From Otatea glauca (taxonomy: Eukaryota > Streptophyta > Magnoliopsida > Poales > Poaceae): a stretch of 64,000 bases of DNA. The translations under genes were made by a program, and so were the position numbers. The notes under the pieces were generated by a model, which was not told the origin of the DNA, did not search any database, and saw nothing but the letters and a program-made list of their open reading frames with translations. Each line of letters starts with the position of its first letter. The stretch's first letter is position 1. Below, piece after piece: positions 36,240-45,569 of the stretch. The DNA lies in contig CM070723.1 of the NCBI GenBank assembly GCA_036346275.1, forward strand, positions 34,602,176 through 34,666,175. The letters are read 5' to 3'.

Positions 36240-38520
36240 GACCGAGTCCAGGGACATCGAGGTTAGATTTAACTGAGGCTGAGCAAGGCTTGGGCCAGGT
36301 TTAGGCTTCGGGTCCAGCCCGGCGAGCTTGGAAATGCTTCGAGCTCGTGGGATCCCTCACAGGGCAGTTTAGAAACTCGAACCTGGCCACTTGGCCACGG
36401 GGGAATGGTCGGCTTATTGCGACTACCGGCTTATCACGACCGGAGTCATCCCCGGTGGTGAATTTAGAAACTGCGACCTCCGAGCCCGAGAATGCATTAG
36501 GCTCGGGGCGCCCTCTGAGGACGTTCAATGGTTGGCAGCACGGGGGAATAGCCAGCTTATTCCGATGAAGATCGTCTTACTGCGGCCTCCGAGCCCGGGC
36601 ATGCATTGGTCTCGGGGTATCCCCGAGGCGAACCTAGAGAATGTGACTTTCGGCGCTGCAAAACAAAACACACAGAATGCATACACAGGCGCCCCGAGGT
36701 CCGAGAGCTGCTCCGCGTGACCTTTGGTCCAGGCCTGCGACGGGAGGGAGTTCTGTGGCGATGAGAATCGGCTTACATCAGTAGCATCGACCTCCCAAAG
36801 GCAGTCCTATGGTCACGCGGTGAGATCATATTGCCCGAGGTGCAAGTATTAATGGACAAGGGGACAGATCTCACCTGTGCTTTTTAGGCCGAGCTGGCTG
36901 CTTGACCATGAGGGAGTGGTCGGCTTATTGCGTCTGCCGGCTTATTGCGACCGGAGTGATCCCCATTGGTGAATTTAGAAACCGCGACCTCCGAGCCCGG
37001 GAATGCGTCAGGTTCGGGGCGCTTAATCGAGGCCGAACTCGGAAATGCATCAGGCTTTGGGCAAAACTCGGACTGGCCGGCCTGGAAGTACGTCAGGCTC
37101 GGACAAGGTTTAGGCCCCAGGTCAAGCCCGAGAAGCTCGGAAATGCTCAAGCTCAGGACGGGCTCCCCCAGGGGGTGGTTTAGAAATTCAAACCTGGTCA
37201 CTTGGCCACAGGGGAATGGTCGGCTTATCGCGACTGCCAGCTTATCGCGACCGGACATCCCCGGCGGTGAATTTAGAAACTGCGACCTCGAGCACAGGAA
37301 TGCATCGGGCTCGGGCGCCTGAACGTTCAATGGTTGGCAGCACGGGGGAAGGGCCGGCTTATCCCGATAATGATCGCCTTATTGCGACCTTTGAGCCCGA
37401 ACCTGCATCAGGCTCGGTCAACCCCGAGGCGAACCTAGAGAACGGGACCCTTGGTGCTGCAAAACAGAACACGCATGGACGTCTCGAGGGGGAGCTCACC
37501 GCGTGATCTTATGGTTGCCCTTATGGTCACACCGCGGTGTCGCGCCACTCGAGACGTTCTATATGAAAAAAGACTTTTGGCCGAAAGTAAAACAGAAGGA
37601 GCCCCGGGCCCGAGGTCTTAAAATGGCTCGATCTTCGAGGGAAGAACCTGCAACTTGGGGCCATGACCTGACGTCATGTCCCTCGAGAGGCAAAAAGAGT
37701 TCAGTATCAGAAATGAAGGAGAATTTTTATCAAGGCCTAGACCTGGGCTGGTTAGGAGTATGGCAACATAAGATCTGAAGACCTTGGCACCCCTGTGGCG
37801 AGGACAATCTTGGGCTTGTCCCCTACGATGGGGGGAATGGTCGTCTTACTGCGATGAGAATCGGCTTACTACGCTTTTCGTCCCCCAGAGGCGAGTTACG
37901 AGGTCGAGATCCCAGCTCGAGCGAGGGGTGCGTGGGCCGAGACTCCTGTGTCTCGAGGTCGAGGAAGTGCTCGGGCGCGAATGTCAGGATGGACTTTGCT
38001 GCAGGGGGAGATCGGCTTACTGCGATGAGAATCGGCTCACTGCTCGTCCGGCCCCCTGATGTCGGTCCCTCGCATCACAACCTTCAGACACATTCACTCG
38101 AGATAGGGAAAAGCATAAGAGGAAAAAGGAGACGATAAAGCAGCATAATTTAGCGTGAGGGAAAAACTAGGCCGAGGCCCTTAGCTCGAAGCCCTTACCG
38201 ACGATGGTCCCAGGCACGGGCCCTGATACGGGGGGATGGTCGGCTTACTGCGATGAGGATCGGCTTACCGCGTACTCGACCCCCGGAGGTGGACCACGGG
38301 ACCGTCGTGCTAGCTTGAGTAAGGGGCCTGAGGGTCGAAACTCGAGTATCTCGAGGTCGGCCCACGGGCGTGACTACCGGGACAGAACCTGCGATGGGGG
38401 GATAGTCGGCTTACTGCGATGAGGATCGGCTTACGGCGCATTTGACCCCCAGAGGTAGGTGTCTGGGCCACGGCCCGGGTCGCGTTTGCTCGAGATACAA
38501 GAGACAAGCATGATGATAAG
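36240..38520. repeat. Tat spacer with degenerate GGTCGGCTTAnTGCGA repeats
   Basis: Non-coding spacer between antisense gene and pol. Modules with a pair of CGGCTTAxxGCGA motifs recur near 36405, 36915, 37215, 37840, 38010, 38235 and 38403, interleaved with GAATTTAGAAAC and AATGCATxxGGCTCGGG blocks. Two subtypes exist: an upstream one with GACCGG between modules and a downstream one with GATGAGAATCGGCTTA. ORFs of 60-150 codons in this region follow the repeat and are not supported as genes. Long repeat-bearing spacers here are known in Tat/Ogre elements. Confidence 0.7.
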
Positions 38521-38579
38521 GGAAAACGTCTTATCTTAAAACAGAAGGAGGGGGAGCACTAGGCATAAAACCTCTGGAG

Positions 38580-39437
38580 CTAGCCTACATTCCATGAGTT
38601 AGTGAGCTCCCTGCCATCGGGGGTTGCTAGACGATAAGCCCCCACGCGACTTGCTGAAACGATCCTATAGGGACCTTCCCACAGCGGAGATAGCATGTTG
38701 GTGTTGTACCGGTCCTGGATTCGTCTTAAGACCAGGTCCCCGATGTGGAAGCCCCTAGGTCGTATTGCTCGGGCGGCGTGCCTGCAGAGATCTTGCAGGT
38801 AGCACACCGAGCGCAGTAGTGCGCGGCACCTTACTTCCTCCGCCAGGGCGAGGTCGAGGGATCGCTCCTGCTCGAGATCGACCTGGTCGACCAAGCTTGC
38901 CCTAACGGAGCCGAGCGAGACCTCCGGTGGCAGGACGGCCTCGGCCCCAAAGACGAGCTGGAAAGGGCTCGCCCCCGTTGCCCGGCTCGGAGAGGTGCGG
39001 ACGGACCAAAGGACGGTGGGAAGCTCGTCCACCCAGGCCCGACCGCGCTGACCGAGCTCAGCACAAATTCGGTTCTTGACGCCTTGGACGAGCTGTCCGT
39101 TGGTGCGCTCGATCGCCCCGTTGCTCTGAGGATGGCTCACCGAAGCATAGCAGACCATGGTCCCCATGTCTGCGCAGAACTCTTGGAATAGCTCGCTGGT
39201 GAACTAAGTCCCATTGTCGGTGATGACCCTGCAAAGGACCCCATACCTCGTGACCACGAAGGAACGAAAGAACCTTACCGCGGCCTTGGCGGTGATAGCG
39301 GAGACTGGCTCAGCCTCGATCCACTTCGAGAAGGTGTCGATGGCGACGAACCGAAATTTCTTCCCCCCAACCGACCTCGGGAAGGGGCCGAGGATGTCGA
39401 GGCCCCACGTCGAGAATGGCCAAGAGAGGGGAATGGT
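38580..39437 (-). pseudogene. Tat integrase core and C-terminal domain
   Basis: Minus-strand integrase. The core runs from TWGLDILGPFPR (first Asp, about 39400) through IDTFSKWIEAEPV to the DNGT segment (second Asp, about 39215). Right after it a TAG at about 39204-39206 interrupts the frame. Downstream, in the same frame, comes HPQSNGAIERTNG with the catalytic Glu, then FQLVFGAEAVLPPE and the C-terminal FHIGDLVLRRIQD...SPLWEGPYRIV and GAYRLATPDGRELTNSWNV, characteristic of Tat/Athila integrases. There is no chromodomain, as expected for non-chromoviruses. The gene ends at about 38580 beside the spacer. Confidence 0.85.
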
Positions 39438-39994
39438 CTACAAGGCGTAGGTCAGTTGCCGGGCCTTCCGAGCATCGAACTGGTATGCCTGGCAAGCGCG
39501 GATGATGTCTTGAGTGTCCCCGAGCGCTGTCGGCCAGTAAAATCCCATCCGGAATGCCTTTCCGCCAATTGTCCTGAAAGAAGAGTGAGCGCCGCATAGG
39601 CCAGAATGTATGTCGCTGAGCAAGTACTTACCCTCCTCGGGAGTGATGTATTTTGACAAAATGCCCAGGGCTCCTCGACGGAAAAGCTGCCCGCCGACGA
39701 GCCTGTACGAGCTAGCACGGCGCCGGATCCTGCTCCTCTCGGCTGGAGTAGCAGGGAGCCCCCCGCTGTCGAGGAACTTGACGATCGGGTCCATCCACAA
39801 GGGGACACTATCGAGGAGGGCCACCGGGTCTTCCTTGTCGGCGCAGATTGCGTGGCCAAGGTCTCGAGGATGACGTTCGGCGGGAGCTCGTCACCGGACG
39901 ATCCGAGCCTGGACAGGAGGTCGGAAGTGGAGTCCACAATCTGGTCTATACGCGGAAGAGGGAAGTTGTCTTTGGGACACGCGGCGTTTAAGCT
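39438..39994 (-). pseudogene. Tat pol remnant: RT scrap joined to integrase zinc domain
   Basis: From the junction at 39994 the minus strand encodes a short piece of RT (CPKDNFPLPRIDQIVDSTS, 39994-39915). It then passes without the catalytic RT region or most of RNase H into the linker before integrase, so roughly 1.5-2 kb of pol typical for the family is deleted. The integrase N-terminal zinc domain follows (DIHSGLCGAHS...FYWP...CQAYQ, about 39630-39470); the last cysteine of the HHCC set is replaced by tyrosine. A TAG at 39438-39440 stops the frame, which continues family-like beyond it. Confidence 0.8.
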
Positions 39995-40910
39995 TGATGA
40001 GGACATCTCCACAATGGATACAACCAGCTCTAACTCCACTCACAAGGATGAACCACCACTTCAAGGACCACTCACTCGAGCCCGTGCACGTCAACTAAAT
40101 TATCAGGTGAAGGCGTTCCTAAGTATTCCAATTAATGATACAATGAATGGGATGCTACTTAATTTTTGTGATGATGTGATTATTCTTAGGAACCACGGGG
40201 AAGACCCACAACGCACAAAGGAGTTCGCGTCCGGAGGGAAGAGCAAATTGGAATCAGATTCGGACTTCCAGAGATGGTCAAATTCAAACGGCCATAACTT
40301 TTGATCCAGAAGGCTTCTGGAGGTCAACAAGTACAAGAACGAAAGCTCTGGTCGTCCTCTTTCAAACCGATCCAAGATCACCTCCAAATTCCTTCCGAGT
40401 CGACGGGGTACACAAAACAATCTAGAACACTTTTCCAGTCCGAGTCTAATTGGGCTCTAGTCTTTATTTCGAGTTGTAATCAGTAGGCCCATGTTAAGGC
40501 CTAGTCTTTGCACGCCTTGGTCTATAATTAGCGATCGCCACAATAGTTAGGGTTTTGGTTTTGTTTGATTGAGTTAGCCATTGCTCTTTGCTTGTCTTGC
40601 GGCGCGTCGACTAGGCCGCCCGTCTACTTGTTCATCGGAACCCCAACCCGAGTGTTTTGTATCGAACCGATCTAAATTCATATTCGCAATTGAGTTGCTT
40701 GTAATCCCTTGTTCTTGCTGGTTCTTCGATTGCTCACAGGAACAAAGACCTTCGTGGTCAGGTTGGTCGCGCTTCCCGCAGGATCAATAACCTTCAGGAG
40801 GGTGGTGTACCTGTCGCTATGGCGCAACATCGGGTTCGTTGTTGTCGGGCCGCCAACTTCGCCCTCCACCAGATCGACGCTACCTCCTCTCATCGAAAGA
40901 TCGGGACGCT
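39995..40910 (+). repeat. CRM-G 5' LTR, subfamily A, 3' end lost
   Basis: TGATGAGGACATCTCC start; collinear with the solo LTRs at 10329 and 61137. The last ~25 bases of those LTRs are missing. Instead the tract CGCTACCTCxTCTCATCG occurs twice (40878-40895 and 40907-40923) and runs straight into gag, without primer site or leader. It encodes GPLTRARARQLN near 40070-40105. Confidence 0.9.
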
Positions 40911-40924
40911 ACCTCATCTCATCG

Positions 40925-41112
40925 GGTTCGTTGTAAATGAGCGGCTGGGACAGGTGGAGAAAGCTCAGATTGACACCAACACCTCACTTGCTGCTATTAA
41001 CACTTCACTTGCTGAGGTGATAAAGCGGCTTGATGAGTTCAGGCGAGCTCCTTCAGGAGACGGCGCTGCTCCTCGTCGGCATCACAACAACAATGGTGCT
41101 TTGGGCAGTGAG
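40925..41112 (+). pseudogene. gag: CRM-G gag fragment 1
   Basis: Encodes a Gag N-terminal coiled-coil-like stretch (NERLGQVEKAQIDTNTSL, then AINTSLAEVIKRLDEF) followed by a His/Asn-rich linker (RRHHNNNGALG). It corresponds to the N-terminal segment in CRM-B at 18218-18300. The N-terminal ~45 codons expected in the family are missing, as is the whole leader. The fragment ends where LTR C sequence starts (41113). Confidence 0.7.
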
Positions 41113-41520
41113 GTGGCCAGCTCGAGTGGAATTTGATGGTGAAGTTGGATCCGTTGGAAAGAGCACAAATTTATCTTTTAATCAAGTACTTACTCATCCC
41201 AAACAGACTCCGTATGCAAAAGTTATGGCCAGTTGAAGGTGGACTGCTCCTGGGTGGACGTTTTGGCTTTCTTCTCGGGAATATCTTGTACTCTAGCTTG
41301 TAGTGATGAGGAATAACGTCCTTGCAGCTCTAAGCCATGATTCCTAAGCACAAGCACATTATTATGCAGTGGTCTATCCTCTAAAATATAATTATGCCAC
41401 CCGAGAAACGAGTTCACCTGTTGATTTAGCAACCGTGAGCGTGCCCTTGTGATAGGACCTTGCATAGGAGGTGGTGGAGGTAAGGTCATGAGTGTATCCG
41501 TCATAGTGATGTCCTCATCA

Positions 41521-41945
41521 TCCTCCCCTTCTTGCATTTGAGTCGTCCTCGACTCAAGCTCATCGTTCTCTCCAAAATATGGCTTCAAATATGAAGAGTT
41601 GGAGATACGCCTTTCTTGAATACACCATCAAGCATGGGAGGCGGCCAAGGTGGAGGCCGAAGTGATCTGTGTGATCGACTTGGCCCTTGTGGGGATCGGT
41701 AAAGCCATGTAGATACGACCATCCTTGTGGATGTAGACGATGTAGAGGATGCCATGAAGTGTCACCAAACTGATATAGCATTGGTCATATCCAGGATGAG
41801 CATGGTCTCATCATTCTTCCTTTGTTGAATTGGAGTCGTCCTCGACTCCATCACATTCTCCTGCAAAACGTTAGTTACAACAGAAGGTGCAACATTGGGC
41901 ACCTCAAATGAATCTAATGACTCTTTTAAAGATTCAACAAGCAAA
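41521..41945 (-). pseudogene. Internal 3' part of non-autonomous CRM ORF
   Basis: Minus strand. The piece next to the LTR holds the polypurine tract complement (TCCTCCCCTTCTTGCAT) and encodes MKPYFGENDELESRTTQ, the usual CRM integrase end before the LTR. Further inside it encodes LVESLKESLDSFEV and LQENVMESRTTPIQ, related to two separated parts of the ORF at 45470-47587; about 270 codons between them are deleted. So this element carries a mixture of an autonomous-type pol end and non-autonomous ORF sequence. Confidence 0.75.
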
Positions 41946-42820
41946 TGACCACCCGATCTTCCGGTGAGGGGATAACTTCGATTTGGCGGAGGATGACTTT
42001 GACGATCCGGCTACGAACCACACAAGGATAAGCGCCTGCAATCGCTAAACCACACTCCTCATCGTTATCAACCGTGCCAAGAACACGGATGACCTGACCA
42101 CGAGGGTCTATTCTTGCAAGCAATCGAAGAACTAGCAAGAACAAGGATGAAGCACACACTCAAGTTGAGGTTTCGAAACTTGTTTACTGCTGCTCTAGCC
42201 GAGTCAGGAGAACAAGGATAAAGTTCCACAAATGCGTAACTATTCTCAAATCAAAACCTAAGGAGATAGAGAGGGGGTTTGTCCAATATATATAGCCAAG
42301 GATGGCTGTTAGGAGTTGGTCTCACGTCACTTTAATTACATGGGAACTCAGCCCAAAATTATGGTGGGACAGCACCCTAAAAGACTAAGACCGCCGCACT
42401 GTTTTGACTGCTGTGGCCAGCTCGAGTGGAATTTGGTGATGAGGCTAGATCCGTTGGAAAGAGCATGAATTTATCTTTTAATCAAGTACTTAATCATCCC
42501 GAACGGACTCCGTATACAAAAGTTATGGCCAGTTGAAGTTGGACTGCTCTTGGGTGGACGTTTTGGCTTCCTTCTCGGGAATACCTTGTACTCTAGCTTG
42601 TAGTGATGAGGAATGACGTCCTTGCAGCTCTAAACCATAATTCCTAAGCACAAGCACATTATTATGCAGTGGTCTATCCTCTAAAATATAATTATGCCAC
42701 CCGAGAAACGAGTTCACCTGTTGTTTTAGCAACCGTGAGCGTGCCCTTGTGATAGGACATTGCATAGGATGTGGTGGAGGTAAGGTCATGAGTGTATCCG
42801 TCATAGTGATGTCCTCATCA
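41946..42820 (-). repeat. CRM LTR, subfamily C
   Basis: Collinear with 5974-6859 from CCCGATCTTCCGGTGAGGGG to GATGTCCTCATCA, including the CR-type frame GPITRARSR...NQQV-like near 42760-42700. The outer few bases next to 41946 (TGACCAC) differ from the solo copy (TGATGCGCACAAGATG), consistent with deletion at this edge. Confidence 0.88.
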
Positions 42821-43094
42821 GAGGGAGCCCATCTGCGATGGCAGTTGCGCCGTAATCGCTTCGGCATGCCTCCCTTGCGCATGCCACGTGAGGTACGCGC
42901 TGATGATGACACACTTGGCAGAATTAAATTCTCTATTCCACCTTTTGATGGAAAATATGATCCTGATGCATACCTCACATGGGAATTAGCTGTAGAACAA
43001 AAGTTTGCATGTCATGAGTATCCTGAAAACAAAGGAGTTAGGGCTGCCACTAGTGAATTCACTGATTTTGCCTCTGTTTGGTGGAGTGAGTTTC
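42821..43094 (+). pseudogene. gag: CRM-G gag fragment 2
   Basis: Encodes HLRWQLRRNRFGMPPLRMPR, then the gag core start FSIPPFDGKYDPDAYLTWEL and VEQKFACHEY and the WW pair (ASVWWSEF), where the solo LTR at 43095 interrupts. The reading frame is open throughout. It corresponds to CRM-B 18470-18700. Confidence 0.85.
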
Positions 43095-44009
43095 TGATGA
43101 GGATATCCCAACCAAGGATACAACCGCTGCCCCTTCTTCCTCTACGACCGCTACTTTGTCCCCGACCGTCGCTGTTTCGCCTGCTACATCGTCTACGACG
43201 TCTGAAGGGCTTAATCCAGAAGCAAATCCTTTCCATCCACATTTGCTGAACCAGCACGTCAAGAACATCCACCGAGGACAGCCCACGCACCAAGGAAGGC
43301 CCAAGATAAAGCCCAATTCGTCGCCGAGTCCGGTTCGGCCATCCAGGAGCAGCAGTACTTAAAACGGATGCCACGGCCACATCCAAACACCGTTTTCGAC
43401 GTTCGACAACTCGTTTGAAAGGTATCGAGATAACCTTTCCAATAGATCTGATCCCGAGGCCAAATTCCTCATAGAGCGAAGGGAAATCACATAACAATTT
43501 CACGAGACAGAAATTCCAGTGCTGCGCAACTTTTCTTTTGGGCCCAAGGCCCATGTACTTTTAGGGTTCCACCCCTCATTTGGCCAACGCCCCTTTCCTG
43601 GCTGCCGCACCCCTCTTGGGTGCCCCCCTTGTATTGGTACCCCTTTATATTGGGTTCTCCCCCCTGTTCTACAGTTTTTAGGTTTTGTTGTGTTTTGGTA
43701 GACCCCGTGTGCGTCCCTCCTCGTGTTTGCGCGTGTCGACTAGACTGCCCGAGCCGAGAAACAGAACCTCAACTTGTTCTCTTTGTTTGATTTCAATACT
43801 ACCTTTTCGGTTTGCTTCATACTTTGTTCTTGCGGGTTCTCGATTTCTTGCAGGACTACTGATCATTGGATCTTGTATCTGTGTGGATTTGGCATTGTGA
43901 TTGTGAAGCTCCCAACCTGTTTGGTAGGAAGCCCTAATTCGGTGCCATCAACACCTCCAAATCGATGTATCATCATCCCACCGAAAGATCGGGATCGCTG
44001 CCCCAATCT
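43095..44009 (+). mobile_element. Solo CRM LTR, subfamily E
   Basis: 915 bp between GTTTC target duplications (43090-43094 and 44010-44014), inside gag. Begins TGATGAGGATATCCCAACC and has the subfamily E TATA-like TTTATATTGGG at about 43642-43652. Its last ~150 bases (ACCGAAAGATCGGGAT near the end) differ from the E LTRs at 50027 and 54199, and it ends AATCT rather than CA. No CR motif is encoded; the frame entering the LTR gives a Ser/Thr/Pro-rich stretch instead. Confidence 0.85.
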
Positions 44010-44014
44010 GTTTC

Positions 44015-44601
44015 GACGTAAGAATCCCAATGCTGTGCAAAACTGGGCTGATTTGAAAAGAATCATATGAGCTAGATTTGTTCCCTCTTATTACCAGCGT
44101 GATTTGATAAATAAGCTACAGCTGCTTAGGCAAGATAGTAAGAGTGTAGAGGAATACTATCAGGAATTACAAATGGGCATGTTGCGCTATGGTATAGAGG
44201 AATCTGAGAAGGCTGCTATGGCTAGATTTTTGGGTGGGCTGAACCATGAGATTTATGACATTCTTAATTACAAGGAATATAATTCAATCACTCGCTTGTT
44301 TCATCTCGCTTGCCATGCTGAAAGAGAAGTGCAGCGATGACGCAAATGGTTTAACACGAGAAGTAATATTTCTGCAGGTCGTGCTAACACTTGGTCAACA
44401 CGAGCTCCACCTACAGCCACAAGGCAACCGGCTGCACCGTCCTCCAACAACAACAAGAATCGACCTTCCTCTTCCGCGCCGACTTCCAAGGCTTCGGAGG
44501 TAACAAAAACTTCTACACCAGAGCCCGCCAAGAACTCTGCTTCGGTTGCTTCAACTGGGAGGACGAGGGATGTGCAATACCATCAATGCAAGGGGTATGG
44601 T
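44015..44601 (+). pseudogene. gag: CRM-G gag fragment 3
   Basis: Continues gag after the solo LTR: NPNAVQNWADLKRI, an in-frame TGA at about 44068 (CRM-B has ATGCGA where this copy has ATATGA), then a long open piece 44104-44340 with LLRQDSKSVEEYYQEL and ARFLGGLNHEIYDIL and HLACHAEREVQ. A frameshift follows, then a Ser/Pro-rich linker and the beginning of the zinc knuckle. In that knuckle the first cysteine position reads as tyrosine. CRM-E is inserted in the middle of the knuckle codons at 44601. Confidence 0.85.
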
Positions 44602-44781
44602 TGATGAGGACATCCCAACCTAGGATACAACCGCTGCCCCTTCTTCCTCTACGTCCGCTACTTCGTCTACGACATCTGGAGGGCTTAATTCGGAAGCAAG
44701 TACTTTCCATCCACCTTTGCTGGACCAGCACGTCAAGAACATCCACCGAGGATAGCCCACGCGCCAAGGAAGGCCTAAGAT
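44602..44781 (+). repeat. CRM-E 5' LTR, left part
   Basis: TGATGAGGACATCCCAACC start to GGCCTAAGAT, where the non-autonomous CRM is inserted. Collinear with 43095-43306 and 54199-54352. Confidence 0.9.
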
Positions 44782-45569
44782 TGATGCGAGGTTGTGTCCC
44801 GATCTTTCGATGAGAGCGATAACTATCGATTTGGTGGAATCGACTTTGACGATCCGACTACAACGTACGACGACGATGCGCCTTAGCAATCGTTAAACCA
44901 ACTCTGGAGTGTTATTGATCTTGCCGTTGGCATGATCAACCTGAACATGAGGTTCAATTCCTGCAAGCAACCGAAGAACAAGCAAGAACAATGGTAAAAG
45001 CAATCTGAAATTGCAAATAAGAACTGAAGGCCAAAATAAGGTGGGGTTCTATTGAAGGTCTTGACAAGGTGGCTGTCCAGCACAACTCGAAGACGCAAAG
45101 TTTGCACTTGGCTAAACTAATCAAACAAAACCCAAGTGTCTAAAGCGACGGCTACTGAGTTTATAAGAGGGATGGAAATGAGAGGGACGTCCTAGGGTTG
45201 TGTGCAGCCAAGGGGGGGCGCACACAACTTGGGCTTGGGCCTCCACACGTTTACAAGGCCCGAAATAGCCCAAAACAGTATTGTAGTATATTATTTTAAT
45301 GATTTCGGTTGATGTACGATGAATCTGGGCTTGATATTAGATCCGTTCGGAAGATCTCGTTGTAAGCTTTCAATCAAGTCCAAGTTCACCCAAATCGGAG
45401 TCCGTATGCAAAAGTTATTCATATTTGAAGTCGGTGCTGTCTCAGAAGGCCGAATTGGATTCGAGAACGTTATGGATTTGATCTCTCTCTCTCTTCTTGG
45501 CCCGTGGATGATGTGTTGGAGTTGGCACAACCAAATGTGGTCATATCCGTAGTAGTGATGTCCTCATCA
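44782..45569 (-). repeat. Non-autonomous CRM 3' LTR (subfamily D)
   Basis: TGATGCGAGG...GTCCTCATCA on the plus strand; 788 bp. On the minus strand it starts TGATGAGGACATCACTACT and carries TTATAAAC (about 45160-45167) as TATA box. It encodes the last ~33 codons of the ORF. Related to 49241-50026 with more differences than the CRM-B LTR pair. Confidence 0.93.

Larger units (their letters stand above)
11444..39994 (-). mobile_element. Tat-lineage Ty3/gypsy element with nested insertions, truncated
   Basis: Host of a large nest. From left to right it holds the 3' LTR (11444-33015, interrupted), an antisense gene (33540-35977), a repeat-rich spacer (36240-38520), and a minus-strand pol remnant (38580-39994) cut off by the CRM LTR at 39995. 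The 5' LTR, gag and most of RT are missing. An antisense ORF with a Transposase_28-like domain beside pol, an integrase with a GDLVLR C-terminus and a long repeat-bearing spacer are known traits of the Tat lineage (Grande, Cinful, RIRE2 and relatives). It is inserted in satellite at 11443; the other end is lost, so no target duplication can be checked. Confidence 0.75.
41113..42820 (-). mobile_element. Defective non-autonomous CRM, subfamily C LTRs
   Basis: Minus-strand remnant: partial 3' LTR (41113-41520), 425 bases of internal sequence (41521-41945) and a second LTR (41946-42820). Compared with the solo copy at 5974-6859, the left LTR lacks its outer ~470 bases. The right LTR follows internal sequence with no primer-binding site, so the 5' internal part was deleted together with the LTR edge. 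Right flank GAGGG and left flank ..GAGG are suggestive but do not prove a target duplication. Confidence 0.75.

Noticed and set aside
36301..38507. ORFs of 65-150 codons in the Tat spacer.
   Set aside because: They follow degenerate tandem modules, share peptide repeats in several frames and have no family motif.
41113..42820. Possible target duplication GAGG around the defective subfamily C element.
   Set aside because: The left LTR is truncated, so its original flank is lost; a four-base match is not evidence.
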